Below are positions 11,316 through 24,057 of a stretch of 64,000 nucleotides of DNA, one piece after another. The stretch covers positions 4,992,121 through 5,056,120 of the forward strand of contig OZ023197.1 in assembly GCA_963995505.1 (NCBI GenBank). The letters are read 5' to 3'. The DNA comes from Hypericum androsaemum (lineage: Eukaryota; Streptophyta; Magnoliopsida; Malpighiales; Hypericaceae). How positions within the stretch are numbered: position 1 is the stretch's first letter; every line of letters begins with the position of its first letter. The position numbers and the translations under genes are program-made. Under the pieces are notes generated by a model. The model was not told the origin of the DNA and did no database searches. It saw only the letters and a program-made list of their open reading frames with translations.

Positions 11316-12286
11316 GGAAAAAAAATTCACATGTGCCTAAGGTTTGATTTAATGTACTAGGAGGTTCATTTCATAGTTTTTTGATCCCTGATTTTTTAGA
11401 AATTGAAATGATTGATCTCTATGTTCATTTTTCGCTCGATAATTCTGATGGAATGTCAAAAATGCCATTCTCTTCAAATTAAAGCTATTATTTAACTATT
11501 TTCAATAAATGACTAGCTATGAAAATTTGTCAAGTGCAACAAATAATCTACCAACTTCCTTTTTCTCACCAATCAAATAGTTTCCTTGGACCTAGAAGTA
11601 GCAAAAAAAATAAACTCATGACATATTTATCGCCGGGCAACAAATCCTTCGCCTTCGACTGTTTGGACATGAACACCACCGTTCTGAACTAATATCTCGC
11701 AGAAAAATTATAATTCATCATTAAATTTAATCTATCAATACAATTATAGTTCCGATACAAAAATATAGATCCAATAAAAAAACATAGTTACAATAAACAA
11801 AAAATTCAAATTTAACAAGTACAGCAGAAACTAGGCCTGCTCCCCTGCCTGCAGGAGCAATTGCTTTGATATACTACAAGGCCCGAGGATGTTAAATTTC
11901 CCGACAAGAACTTCACCATGTGAACTCTTGCTGGGAATATTGGTTCCCAGATAGTATCAACCTCGTTCAAGTCGACTCTAAACAAACTCTCGCGCGAAGT
12001 GAGCCGTGAGTTTCTATACTGTTCTTTGAGGTTTAGTTGTGTGTGCGTGTTTCAGTTAAGTATTTGGTTATTATATATATACTTCACAAATTTTCTTCCT
12101 TAGTAGTTATTTATAGAAGATAGTTGTTCAAGGGTTCAGCAATTTTGGCATTCCATAAGAATTATTGTAAAGAAAATGAATATAGGGATCAATTAGTTTA
12201 ATTTCTCAAAACATAAGGACTAAAAAACTATGAAGTGGACTTCCTAGTACTTATACCTAACCTCAGGGACCTATAAAAAATTTTCC
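11316..12286. mobile_element. Mutator-like element with about 150-bp inverted repeats
   Basis: Positions 11316-11470 and 12135-12286 are inverted copies. Shared blocks include TTCATAGTTTTTT, ATTGATCYCTAT and TTATGGAATG (TGATGGAATG on the left). No transposase is seen and the interior is not recognisable. Both flanks are T-rich and give no convincing 9-bp duplication. Confidence 0.65.
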
Positions 12287-13552
12287 CTTTCTTTTTTGAA
12301 AATGGTGAGTGCTAAGATACTCCTTTATTCAGAAATAAGCAAAGCTAAGACCAGATAGTTGGGGACGAACCAACACGCATGTTGTTCGCACAAGAAGCAC
12401 GACCAGGAGGTGGACTATTAAGAACGGACACAGATTTGGTGTTTCCCGAGGCTCTGCAGCACCAATGAGACAACAAGGATGTGTGGGATTTTTTAATGAC
12501 AAAGTTGTAATTAGAAAAACCAAGGGCAATCAAATAAAAAAAGACACGTCAAACAAATTGATTAAGGACACATCAGTTTTTAAAGGAAAAAAAAACAAGG
12601 CCACATCCGTTTTTGTTTTTAAAAAATTATGTGTCGTTATGCTTTCCAAATTGAAACGGTATGCAAGATTAACGACACATCAGACAAAATTAATGGTGCA
12701 TCAGTTTTCAAAAGAAAAAACACGAAGACACATCAATTTTCAAAGACAAAACACAAAGACACATCATATTTGCTAGCTTCAACCGTAAAGGAAAATTACA
12801 TTTGACTTGCAATACCAAAACCAAGTCGGATAGGTCTCCATCACCCACTTCCTCTCCCCATTCCCTCGAAGCAAAATTGGCAAAACAAGTTGTAGAACAC
12901 GGCTACCAGAAGAACACGGCGAGCAGACCCATCACCGTGGCCGGTAATTGAACCCGTTCACGACAAGCAGACCCATCACAGCTACTGGGCCACAAACACG
13001 TAGAACACGACGACCAGAAGAACACGTAGACCAGCCGTTGGCCGGCGGTGGGTGCCTATCATGATGAAAGACTTGGCTGGCGGTGGTTCTCTAGCGGTGC
13101 AAGTGGCCGAATTCCATTGACAATTGGGGAAACTACACGGCGGCGAAGGACGTAGAAGTCAGGCCAGTCTAAAACCGTTAGATGTGTAAGTGCGCATGGT
13201 CCCCTCAAAATCAACGGTCCAGATTTGAGGACAACATATACTATCAAGCTTCTAGTTGTAACGTCGTACTCAATTCACTTATTGTTACATCACGAATTAG
13301 TGATGGCTATATAAAATTTTCATTTATTTGAATTTAAATTCAATTTTTATAAAAATCTAATTCCATTTAGGCCGCAATTTTTTTTTAAAAGAAGTTTATG
13401 CCGCAAACTTATCGCAAAACCGTTGAAGCACAACACAAAGGTTAAAATACTTTCCCGTAAAATAATAAAGCACAGCCCAAGGTCCCTCTCCGGCCGGCGA
13501 TTGGCTGGCCCCTTGCCCGGACCTCACGTCTATCTCGCCGCCCCGATCCTAG
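12287..13552. other. Intergenic upstream of the aminotransferase gene, with short repeats
   Basis: At about 12540-12770, phrases like GACACATCARTTTTCAAAG recur four or five times with drift. At 12892-13030, GTAGAACACG...ACCAGAAGAACACG and AGCAGACCCATCAC each occur twice. No protein can be recognised. The last 200 bp before 13553 must include the promoter and leader of the next gene; no clear TATA box is seen. Confidence 0.5.
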
Positions 13553-16135
13553 ATGGGGACCGCTTCGCGATTCCTCATAAGCAACGGCGTCGTATTGGTG
13601 CCCCACAGCGACACCCCTCCCGTCTCCACCTTCCTCGAGTCCCACACAGGTCCGCCTCTCCCTCTCCTCCTCCTCTCCTAACGTCTCCCGCTTCGTTAGT
13701 GGCAGAAACCGTAATTATCTTTGAACCCCAGGGGCTGCTTATACGACCACCGGGACGCACCACAACGGGCGGTGCGTGCTCCTCTGGGAGAGGCACCTAA
13801 GAAGGCTGTCCGACTCGGCCCGGATCCTATTCGGATCCTCCGACCCGCCCGCCGTCGGATCCCTCGTCACCGCCTCCCTCGCGGCGGTCCTCCCCCTCGC
13901 CCGCCCGCCTGCGAAGGGGGAGGAGCTCGCGATCACCGCGGTGCTTACACACGGCGACGGCGTGCACGTGCACCTAGGGGGATACACTCCCGGTGTTAGC
14001 GGGGCGCGCCTGGCGATGGTGGGCCCCGGGAGGGACCTCCCGCACGCCAAGTACTCCGACTGGGTAAGGTAACTGTCCGGACCCTTTGGACCGACTAATG
14101 TAGGTTCGAGCCGGGTAGGATCTGTCGATGTTTAACACTGCTGCATTCACAAACTCGTGTGCTATAACAACTCGCTTATGGTTTGATCTTGTCGGTAGGA
14201 GGATTATTAATAGATAGGTACAAGGTCTTGGTATAGTAGTTATTAGTTAATACGAGACTATCGGATGGTCCATTTACATGTTCGAGTTCAAGATTTTTTT
14301 CATTCAAATTTTTTTTCGGTCATAGTCATAACAAGTGTCTTCCCGCACGCGAAGTGTCTTCTTTATCCGACATGTGGATTAGCTTGATGTTAGATTTAGG
14401 TGGTGTGAGTGTTCCACTGGCTTATCGGTCAGTGGACGCTCCCTCTTGACTACCCAGATTGTGGGATAGCTTGAGGTTTAGGTCTAGGTCGTGTGCCATT
14501 TAGCTACGTTTTCGGATAGCTGGTGGTGGGGTCTGGGTATTTTTATAACCATGACACCTCTTTTTCATTTTCTTTAGCAATAAAAATAGCTATTTATTAT
14601 TTTTTTTAAAGTGTCTTCTTGCTAGTAAGGAAGGAACTAAAGATCCATTGTGAAGTGACTGTTTTTAGAAGATGTTATCAATGTGAAGTTCTGCTGTTTT
14701 TCGTTTTTCTTACGTACTTGTTTGCTTATGTTCGTTTTTGGTTAGGAAGGCTAAGGAAGCCTTTGGAGAAGTTCAGACCACCTTCGGTAACAGAACTTCT
14801 GCTATCTCACGATGGTGACCGGGTGCTTGAAGGTTGCGTCACCAATTTCTTTGTTGTTTCCTTGAAGGTGATTGTGAATAAGTGACTTTTCTTCGATATT
14901 TAACCTTGTTTAGTTGGCTTGAACTATGCTACATTTGATTGGGATGTGTCATCGTTCTCAAGTATGTTGTCGGTTTGTCTTCTGCCCATGTCTTTGTTAT
15001 GTGTATTCGTCGATATATCTTTTTATAAGCTGTTCTAGGTGCTGGTTTAGGAGATTGATAAGTCTCTGGGGAGGCACAGTCAGGTGGCCGAGGGTGATGA
15101 TTGCCCTTTCGAAGTGCAGACAACGCCAATCAGCGACGGTATCCTGCCAGGGGTTATTCGTCAACTGGTCATCGAGTAAGTCCTTTCAGTATTTTTTATG
15201 GATTTGCAATTCTGCATCGGATTCACCAAATATGTCAGTGTTTCACATTCACTTACCAGTGTAGTATGAACAATATTTTCACATTAGTATTGTTAGGAAT
15301 CTCAAAAAATCTATCAAGTCGAGTTGCAATTTCTTTTTGTCTTCACAGTCCATGTCGGTTATTCTTGTCCATTTTCCAGAGTGTGCTTAAGCAAAGGAAT
15401 CCCTGTTAAAGAAGTTGCTCCAGCTTGGTCAAATCACGAAAGTTGGCAAGAAGCATTTATTACAAGTAAATTTCTCAGCCACACGCTATCTGTTTTTGTG
15501 ACAGGATACTACGATCTGAGATTGTAGGAATGCTTGCTCGAAAAAAAACCCTTAGGAATTCAGTGCAAGTGTGTCCTGGTTTTGGTGTAAAGACCGAATT
15601 TGCTTCATCTCAATCAATTGGGATCTTGTTACAGATAGCTTGAGAATCGTGCAGCCTGTGGAAAAGATTCAAGCCCCTTGTTCATGGAGTTCATTGCTGC
15701 ACAAGAAGCTTGATGATATTTCATGGGAGGAGCAGCAGTTTCGGGTTAGTGGAATTTCGGGCTTTTTTCTGTTTAGTTTTGATTATCCATTACCTGCAAT
15801 CTTACAGTTACTCTTATCAGGAGGTCCCTGGGCCAATTACAGCAATGATTCGCGTAAGACAAATGCAACTCTTCACAACTTTCTGTTACAACTTTTCACT
15901 TGCACTAGAATGTTGCGGGCAAAACATGATCAATAAACTGGAGTTGGCAACATATGATTTATCGATGCCGTCCAAACTTTGTTTTCAAAAATTTTGACCA
16001 ATTATTTTAAAATCTCCAACTTTCTCTAGTTTCTGCAAACAACTGAAGATATTCACCAATTCCACTTCAATTTTTCCCTCGCATATCCAGGAAGAGGTTG
16101 TAAAGAAGGCAATGCTGGAAGGGGTTTGCTTTTAA
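13553..16135 (+). CDS. Class IV aminotransferase-like PLP enzyme (8 exons)
   Basis: I recognise this as the plant D-amino-acid/branched-chain aminotransferase-like family (fold type IV, PLP-dependent); the substrate is not known from sequence. Exons: 13553-13649, 13732-14068, 14750-14867, 15051-15175, 15380-15465, 15635-15744, 15821-15853, 16091-16135. All introns are GT-AG and the frame stays open, giving 316 residues, the usual length. The start is MGTASRFLISNGVV. Lys139 in HAKYSDWVR is the best candidate for the Schiff-base lysine, and LEGCVTNFFVV (172-182) matches the cofactor-binding E-G-x-x-x-N block of the fold. TTPISDGILPGVIRQLV follows. There is no evident transit peptide, so a cytosolic location is likely. 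Exons 1-2 are very GC-rich and exons 3-8 are AT-rich. Exon 4 (start of the insert before DDCPFEVQ) is the least certain boundary. Confidence 0.88.
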
Positions 16136-17550
16136 CTTCGAGTTGCTGGAGAGTGGACTCGCGCATCAGTTTTAAAGAAGGTGACGGAGATGCTGCAGAA
16201 TGCTTTCACCGCGAAGATGTTGAAGCAGATCCGGTGGATCGGCGACGATAACAGTGGCATGTGTTCGTGTTGGATACACCTGCAGAAAAATGTATTGGCA
16301 GGATATGTTGCCTTTGTGAACTCTCCTATCCAGAATTAGTTTGGCGTTGGAAGTTGGAACAAACCCTCTCTGATTTTCAGGAGTCAAGTCATGGCTCATT
16401 TATTGTTCTGGCAAGAATGGATCTTTTTTTTTAGGGGAAAAAAATCACATAATATTTGTTAAAAAACATCAAACTACGGGATAGTGAACACTTCCCATTA
16501 AGAATTTCGTACCTGATCTAGATACTGATCTAGGTATTGTTGATCTTTTCCCTCTCCAGATTTGAATATAAAAATGTTGGCGAGTTTGCTTTTGTTTTTA
16601 AAACTATTAAAGTGATGTATCACATGAATATAAATATATTAGACATTTTAGACATAATAATATTAGTGGAGGAATATGGGACAAAAAACAAACGTACTTG
16701 GTTTCAGACTTGGGACAAATCAAAGCCATCATTCTATTTGGTTTGCAAAACCAAAAAAATATTCTGAAGAGCTACAAGAAGATAAAATTGTATCCAAAAT
16801 TATGTGCAAAAAAATAAAAAAATCTTGGAGCTCATGACACGAGAAAAAAAATTAATGACGTGACATGATACGCGAGATAATTCAAATAACTTGGATTAGC
16901 AGGTCTCGCTTGGCTATATATGGATGGCAATTGGACATTTATCGTGATGGTCGATCCATATTCGAAGGGTCCAAATCTAGTTGTCTTTGACTGTGTCTAG
17001 ATCTGAATCCTTATTTTTTTTAAATATAAGGGTACACATAATAGATAACTGGGCGGATCTACCTGATTTTTTTAAAGATACTATTAAAATTATATATATA
17101 TATAAACTACTAAACTTTGTACCAAATTCTCAATCTCAACCTACCGAACTTAAAATTTCTTTTGATTTGTTGTTTGATTTCTTTATATTGACTTGTTTTA
17201 ATGAGCGTATAAATTGCATTCACATATTTAGCGTGTCTCTTTGATATTAGAACAATCAAGTAAGATTTAACTTTCTAAAAATAAATAATTTTTAAATAAT
17301 ACAAACTTGCGAGTCGCCTTTATCCTGCCTAGTATTTTAAGACCAAAATTCTATCATGGACCTTATTTTTAAAGAGTATAATGGTAAAGATCTCGGTATA
17401 CCTTTTAAAAGAGGTAAAAATTTGGGTCATATGATTCGTACCCGAATCCTAACTAGGTAGTAAACCGAACTTTAACAAAAACCCAACCCAACCCAACCAA
17501 ACCATTGGCCCATAACAAAACCTCAAAAGCCCATGGGCGTCATCGTAGGG
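16136..17550. other. Aminotransferase 3' UTR, then intergenic
   Basis: The first 250-300 bp read as a 3' UTR. From about 16430 the sequence is AT-rich with no gene. The part from about 17460 contains GGCCCA (17508-17513) and AGCCCATGGGC and belongs to the NF-YB promoter. Confidence 0.5.
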
Positions 17551-17793
17551 GAGCATTTATAACAGAGAAAAAACCTAAGCAGACAGAAAGGGAAAAAGGC
17601 AAACCAAACCATCCATCCATCATCTCCGCCTTCCCTATTACCCATCCCCACTCTCTTCTCCATCGTCAGATCTGCAAAACTCAAACTCTCTCTCTCTCTA
17701 AACAAAACAAACAATTTCCGACAAATCAAACAAACCAATCCCCTTTCTCCCTTCTCGCGCCAAATACAAAACCATCCCCTTCTCATTTTTAAG

Positions 17794-18207
17794 GTAACCC
17801 ATAAAATTAATTAATTAATATAAAACCCCTATTTCTCCCACTTCGCCTAGGGTTCCCCCTCCCTAATTTTGCCACCTCCTCTTTCTGTTTCTCTCTCTTT
17901 CCCCCTTCGGTTTTTTTTATTGTGTTTGCGAAATTATGGTTGTTCGTTGACTCGTTTTTTTCGGTGATGATCTAGGGTTTAACTCGATCTGGTTGGTCGC
18001 TTTCTTTTTTGAGGGATTTTGGCATCCGTAGCAGGTAAAGTTCACTTTTTTTTTACTTTTAGCTTCGTGGGTCGTTGTCTGAAAGAGGAAAGTTTTGACC
18101 TTTGGGAATGTGTCGTGTTAAAGAGAGGTTCTTTAGGGTTAGTGGGTAGTTGAGGAGGTGGGTGTTTGAATTGAATTATTGTTGAGCTGTCTGCTCATGT
18201 TGTTTAG
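17794..18207 (+). other. Probable 5'-UTR intron of the NF-YB gene
   Basis: A donor (TTTAAG|GTAACC) follows a pyrimidine- and A-rich leader that starts near 17560. An acceptor (TTGTTTAG|GTAG) lies 9 nt before the ATG. The stretch between is T-rich, as in plant leader introns. Other acceptors are possible, for example near 18030. Confidence 0.5.
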
Positions 18208-18216
18208 GTAGTTCTG

Positions 18217-21057
18217 ATGGCGGATAATCCGGGGAGTCCGGCTGGGGGGAGCCACGAGAGTGGCGGGGATCAGAGCCCTCGCTCATCTGGGGTGAGGGAG
18301 CAAGACCGGTTCTTGCCCATTGCTAACATCAGCAGGATTATGAAGAAGGCCCTCCCTGCCAATGGGAAGATCGCCAAGGATGCTAAGGATACTGTCCAGG
18401 AATGTGTCTCTGAGTTTATCAGCTTCATCACAAGCGAGTATGAAACTGTTTTCCTCTGTCCTCTTGGTCTTTTTGTCATTGCAAGTTTGTGCGTGGCAGT
18501 TGCTAATCTTATTAGAAATTTTGCTCTTGAGATGAATTGTCTGGTTCGTCTGTATTCCTCTACAGTTAGTGTGTATCACTTACTCCATCCATATATTTCT
18601 TGCTCGAATTGATACTGCTGAAAAAAGATTGAACCTAAACCTGTGTCAATTCATGCTAAGAATTGGGAGTCTCCTTGGGTGGAGGGTTCTGTTTCAGGAA
18701 AGGCAGTAACTCTTCTGAATCTCAGGGTTTAGGTTTTGGGGCCCGCTATATGCTGTTGTAATGTGATGTGGCTGCTTCTTTTTAGGGCAAGTGACAAGTG
18801 TCAGAAGGAAAAGCGGAAGACTATCAATGGTGATGATTTACTGTGGGCAATGGCTACATTAGGCTTTGAAGATTATATTGAGCCCCTTAAAGTTTACCTG
18901 GCTAGGTACAGAGAAGTAAGTCGTCTGTTGCTGTTTGCTTCTCTTCTACTTATCTTTTTTATGTGGTCTGTTGATTTTTTTAAATTGACATTTTCTTTCT
19001 ATTTCTCTATGGGACTGGCTTTGTTGGATTGCTGCAATGGTTACAGATGGAGGTAAATCTGATCTGAACTCTGTTCCCTAGTCAGTTGGATTGTTAGGCT
19101 ATTCTGTATAGTACTGATTTACTCGTTTGTATACTCTATAGGGTGATGCAAAGGGAACTGGAAGGGGTGGAGAAGGATCTGCTAAGAGGGACTCCGTGGG
19201 CAGTCTGCCTGCTCAAAACGTACAGGTCTTCTTTAGAAATCTTTACTAGTTTCATTTGTTGTGTAGTGAAAAAAATCGATTATTCTTTTCCTCTTTACTT
19301 ACCTTTCTTACATCGATATGACAGTATGCGCTTCAAGGTTCATCAAACTACATGAACCCTCAGGTGATTATCTCTATCTTCGTTTCTTTCCCTCTCACAC
19401 GCACGAATGCACACAAAGAAGCCCGGAAAAGCACATTATACTAGCGTGTGCGAGCAAATGCTATGCTCTGAAGAGCACATATAGCAGTACCAAGCCCATG
19501 TCCGGTTTGGTTCCTACAAGACGAAACACTTGGTTCTTGTTTCTCGGTGCTATTTGAAATAAGTGTTCTTGATTTGCTTATTAGAAACTTGAATCTTAGT
19601 GTTCAGTGAAAGCTTTTTTTTTGTTTTGCTCATTGATTGGTTTGTTTTTTACTGCTGTTTCTTAAATGACATTATTTAAGAGTGGGTATCTGGTTCTTCT
19701 CTGGACCGGACCAATAAATCTGGTTCGGTTTTGGTCCGGATCCAAAGGGTAAATGGATTGGTTCGGTTCTTGTATTTTGCTACATTTGGTTTTCGGTTCT
19801 CGTGGTTCGGTCCGGATTGGTCTGGCCGAACCATTTGCTCACCCCTACAGCTGTCTACTATGAACTGTATGTGACAGTAGTGCTTGCACTTTTGTCCAAA
19901 AGGATAAGTTGAATTTATGAGAGTTCTGGCAGAATAATTTTAGATATCATTTCAGGGCTGTCATATTTTTCAAAAAATCATCACAGAGCTGTCGTCGTCT
20001 GATGGTCAATTATTGATTTTATAAATTTTTTAAAGGAAATTGTTACTGCTATCAAAAGGAACCTATGTTTTTTATTATTTCAATCTGATCCCATGGCAGA
20101 AAGCTTAACTCTTCTGCCTTGTTATCATGCATTCTAGTTCATCTGTGCTCTGGTTCCATTTTTTGTGGGAGATTTTAGTGGCGGGTGGCATGTTTTAGTT
20201 ATTAGGTGTTTGTAGCTGTGTTTTTTTTGAGAAACGGTGTTTGTAGCTTTGCTAACTGTTTGTTTGATTAGTTAACCCGGAACAAAAGGCAACATTATGA
20301 GTGGTGAAGTTATATATACACACACATATTTTAGTTGCATAGATTTGACCAGTCCCCCATATGGTTTTGTTCAATAATTTCGTATTAGGAAGGTATGGAT
20401 AACAGCATTACATGATATATCAATTTTGGCTGCTTCTTCTGTTCGCTTCACGACCTGTTTGCATCTGCTAAAATTTATATTATCAAACTGCCTAAAGGTG
20501 TAAAGTTCTTCCAATAAATTTATTTCTAGTTGGGGGGAAGATTCTAATGTGTTGTAGTTTGAAACCTTAAATAACTAGAGTTTATATATTTTATATTTTT
20601 AAGATTGCTCTATTGAACTCACTGGCTATAGAAGAATGACTCTGATCAGTTGGTTTTTTGGAAGAAGTCAGGTCTGTCTATTTTTGTGATTTGATGATAC
20701 AAAAGTATGACTATGAGCCGTCCAAATATATTTTTCATTGAGCATAAATTTGTTTCCAGTTAGTTTTGGGGCTGTTCTTGATCTAGTGAAGAACATCTGC
20801 TGCTTTTAATAGTTTGATTAGGTGATTCCATGATTGCCCCGTGTTAGTTGGAAGTGGAAGACTAGAAGCGTAGACACATTGTTCATTGCTACTCGAATTC
20901 AGTTTAAGAAGCTAGTGTTCTCTGCAGAATGCCAAACAAAATATTCAACTGCCGAAATCATTGCTGAAGTTTCAGGATGTATTGTAACGGGTTCTTTTAA
21001 TTCTTGCAGGCACAAGGACCACATATGATCGTTCCTTCCATGCACGGAAACGAGTAG
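18217..21057 (+). CDS. NFYB: Nuclear factor Y subunit B (NF-YB8/10-like), 6 coding exons with a 6-nt microexon
   Basis: NF-YB pairs with NF-YC through a histone fold, and with NF-YA the trimer binds CCAAT boxes in the nucleus. Exons: 18217-18437, 18786-18915, 19047-19052, 19142-19225, 19325-19363, 21010-21057. All introns are GT-AG; the protein is 175 residues. The core at about 29-119 is typical: [58 protein letters not shown], then [14 protein letters not shown]. Exon 3 is only ATGGAG (Met-Glu), which supplies the family's REMEGD junction. The C-terminus ([24 protein letters not shown]) fits the NF-YB8/10 branch. Intron 5 is about 1.65 kb and holds a hAT fragment. Skipping exon 3 would remove two residues and keep the frame. 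Confidence 0.95.
19682..19855. mobile_element. hAT-type MITE fragment in NF-YB intron 5
   Basis: The segment is filled with GGTTCGG/GGTCCGG motifs on both strands and ends on the right in TGCTCACCCCTA, the complement of the TAGGGGTGAGCA hAT end. The left end is only weakly similar and there is no matching 8-bp duplication, so the copy is truncated or old. Confidence 0.6.
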
Positions 21058-23020
21058 AGCTCTCCATCTTTTGTTATTTGCGAGATCAGTGGATTCTAGC
21101 ATATCTATTTAGTTTCGTGGCCAACGGCATCTAGAATCAGGTGGATCCAGCTTGTGCCAAAGTGCTACATATTTTTAGGGGCTTTGGTGGTGGTGGTGGT
21201 TGCAGGGCGTAGCTCCGATATCATCATCCGCGCGCTCATCAGCAGATCGGATCAGCTTTAATAGTAAGATAATTAGTGTACATTTGTTTTCGATTTGGTT
21301 TTGACCATTGAACAAAAGGCTGATTTATTGCAGTGTTTGAGTAGTATACCTCATAAAATTCTGGCTACTATCTATCTCTGTCGTTGCCCTTGAATGATTA
21401 GATTGATTGTAAAGGTCCACCCGCAGCTTCTGTGTATGGTTTTCTGCTCAGTGGTCCAGTGTGGAATTCTGGATTTGGAACTTTAGGAAGAAACAATATA
21501 TGACACTGCAATTGCGACATATTCTCTGGTCCCCTAAGCCAGTCATTTTTACATCCCAGAGCTTCGGCAGATCATTTAGTCCCGTTCATTTTCGGCGCAA
21601 GAGTGCTCAATTAGTGAGCTATTACTCAATCAGCAGATCATTTAGGCCAGTCATTTTTACTCCCCACAGCTTTGGCAGATCACTTAGCCCCGTTCATTTT
21701 CGGCGCAAAAATGCTCAACAGCGCTATTACGCACCTCAGAAAGGACCCCCTGGCCCCGAAATGACCCGACCCAAGAGGGGAATTCTAATCCCAATCCTCC
21801 CACTTCATTCCATCCAGTATAGAAATGCATTCTAGCATTCAATCTCTAGAATTTTCCTTTCACGAAGTATCTATAGTTGTAAATTGGTAGTCCTACAGAT
21901 TATAGGCGACGGTCCCATGCAACGACATTTGTTTTTTTAAAATGAATACGACAAAGTTTGAGAACAGGACAGTTGAGTTATTACGACGTTGTTTAGATCG
22001 AAATTATTGACACCTAATTAGTAACTACGCTTACTGTGGAACACAGAAAATTCCCACATCCAGAGAATGGAACTGGACCCTCTCCCAGCACGTGACAATG
22101 AGATGGTGACAGGTCGGACGCACGTGAGCGGCGAATGAAGACCAAGCAAGTGGGTTGTGGGATTGGGAATAAGGTCACAATCATAAATATATGGTCTGCC
22201 TGTTGTTCCTCACTAGGGCTCACCGTGAATTAAATCAGTTCAAATTCGTTGAAAATTTAATTTAGATTTGAATTGTATCATCCGAATCCGAATTTGTATT
22301 CAAGTTAGGAAGAATACGCTTAGTACAACGAGGCATGCAAATATTGGACAAAAGTGCCAACTTAAATTGTTCTAGTGAACACAGCGGAGAAGGAATACAA
22401 TTTAAATTGTTCTTACTTGTGAACTACTTTCATGTTCTTATATAATTTAATTTTTTTGAAGGTAAAAAGGTATTACTATGCTCCATAGTAATTTAAAAAA
22501 ATGCAAGGAGATTGCAGAGAAGCAATCAATGAAGCAACTCCACACCTAGTCCATGAACACCTCTAACTCCTCGCAACATTTACAAATTGAAAAAAAAATA
22601 CTACGCCATGATATAATTTAAATTGTATTCCTCCTCCGCTGTGGTCACTAGAACTAGTCTAGGTTTAAAAAAAAATTGAATTGCATATAGGAGAGAATTA
22701 ATATAAAATATGTCAAAAGTTAAAATTACACTTTTTATTAATTGCTTGGTTATTTTCTAGTCAAAGAAATTTAATTTAGGAAAGAATTTCTTTAAACTAC
22801 TATCACTATAATATCATGATTTTATTTCCTTAAATATTTTACCTACTCATTTAACGTTAAAAAGTGTATAAATACACTTGTCAATCCTTAATTGGTATGT
22901 AAGGACCACCATAAAATTTCTCGCTGTAAATGTAGTATTTGAGAAAATGTCCATTTCTGCCAACATTGAGTTGCCTTTCTAGCAACTATCTCCGGCTTTG
23001 GTTGAGTCCCTTCAAAGGTT
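21058..23020. other. NF-YB 3' UTR, then intergenic
   Basis: The 3' UTR probably runs to about 21440. Beyond it I see one short tandem duplication (listed separately), AT-rich sequence, and no gene. An open frame at 21461-21835 runs through the duplication and lacks an ATG. Confidence 0.5.
21538..21737. repeat. Diverged tandem duplication, two copies of about 110 bp
   Basis: GCCAGTCATTTTTAC starts each copy (about 21538 and 21647). Both continue through GGCAGATCAYTTAG and CCGTTCATTTTCGGCGCAA to GCTATTAC. The copies differ by about a dozen substitutions. It is not coding as far as I can see. Confidence 0.75.
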
Positions 23021-23245
23021 CGGATTCAGTGGAGACTACATAAAAGATGTCCATATGGAGGGGACTAAATTTGGGCCGTCAGATTTGATTGTCTTTAAAT
23101 CTGATGGTCAATAACCTATCAGGTGATATTGGTTTGCATGTGAGGTGATATTGGTTTGCATATTAAGTAATATTGGTTTGCATGTGAAGTGATATTGGTT
23201 TATATGTGTAATGATATTGGTTTGCGTTAATCCCCACTGAATCCG
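23021..23245. mobile_element. Small inverted-repeat element with GATATTGGT minisatellite
   Basis: CGGATTCAGTGGAGAC at 23021 is mirrored by the complement of CCCCACTGAATCCG at 23232-23245. The flanks carry CTTCAAAGGTT and CTTCAAAGATT as a near-direct repeat. The interior starts with a block (AAAGATGTCCATATG...GACTAAATTTGGGCCGTCAGAT) closely related to the right part of the element at 29056-30648. It then turns into five units of the minisatellite. I know of no named superfamily that fits exactly. Confidence 0.6.
23122..23226. repeat. Minisatellite, about 24-bp unit, 5 copies
   Basis: The unit is about GTGATATTGGTTTGCATGTG, with variants. The GATATTGGT core is the same as in the array at 29498-29960. 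Confidence 0.85.
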
Positions 23246-24048
23246 ATCCCCCTTCAAAGATTGCGAAGTTGCCACAGGTAATTTGTACATGGCACGGAAT
23301 TACTCGAGACGACCAGATATAGAAATGCTCTCGTAGCTACTTTGTATCCAATGTAACGCGAATTATACCAATTTGGTACGCTTGGTATTTTTTTTAGTTA
23401 CAAAAAAACTCTCAACACAAGCAAAGTCTAATTCTCAGACATTTCTAGATGAATGCAGAATTCTATTTTAAAATATAAGTTTCTCAACAATATCTTTCGT
23501 ATCACTTGGATCAATTCCGTGAAGAGATATTATATTGCGATCAAATGCCTTTGCGACTTATTGTATGCATTGTTTCTTTCATACGAGGTGCTGTGCATTA
23601 TAGTCATGTGAGATGAGATAGAAACCGCAAGTGTCTTTCCTTTCCTTTCCTTTGCCAACCCAAACCTAGCCAGCTCCAGCTCATACATACCACCCCGTAC
23701 CCCTCCAGGTTTACAAGGAGTCGCATCCAATAAATTCTTTTTTGGTCTGACAGTTATTTTAGTTTAATAAAAAGTTTAAATTTGATTAATTTGAAATGTA
23801 CTAGTCTTAAATATTTGTTAGAATTTTTTTTCATATATCAAAATTTTATCCGACTCGAATTTAAATTAATCAATTTAATAATATTCTATATATCAGATTG
23901 TACAAAAGAATCAATAAACAATTTTGCCAACATCGGCTTATTATAATATTCTCTTTTTCCATCGACCCTCTTATGATTTTATCACGTATTCAGATTTTGA
24001 TCAACAGCTCAGAGCAATCTCGGATGCAGCCGGCAGCCGTATTTATTA
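23246..24048. other. Intergenic, AT-rich
   Basis: No gene, RNA or terminal repeat is recognised here. Confidence 0.5.
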
Positions 24049-24057
24049 ATTTAAAAA

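Noticed and set aside
13423..14050. Arg- and Pro-rich open frames in other phases around the first aminotransferase exons
   Set aside because: Composition shadows of the GC-rich exons 1 and 2.
21461..21835. 124-codon open frame on the + strand
   Set aside because: It starts at GTG, runs through a tandem duplication and matches no family.
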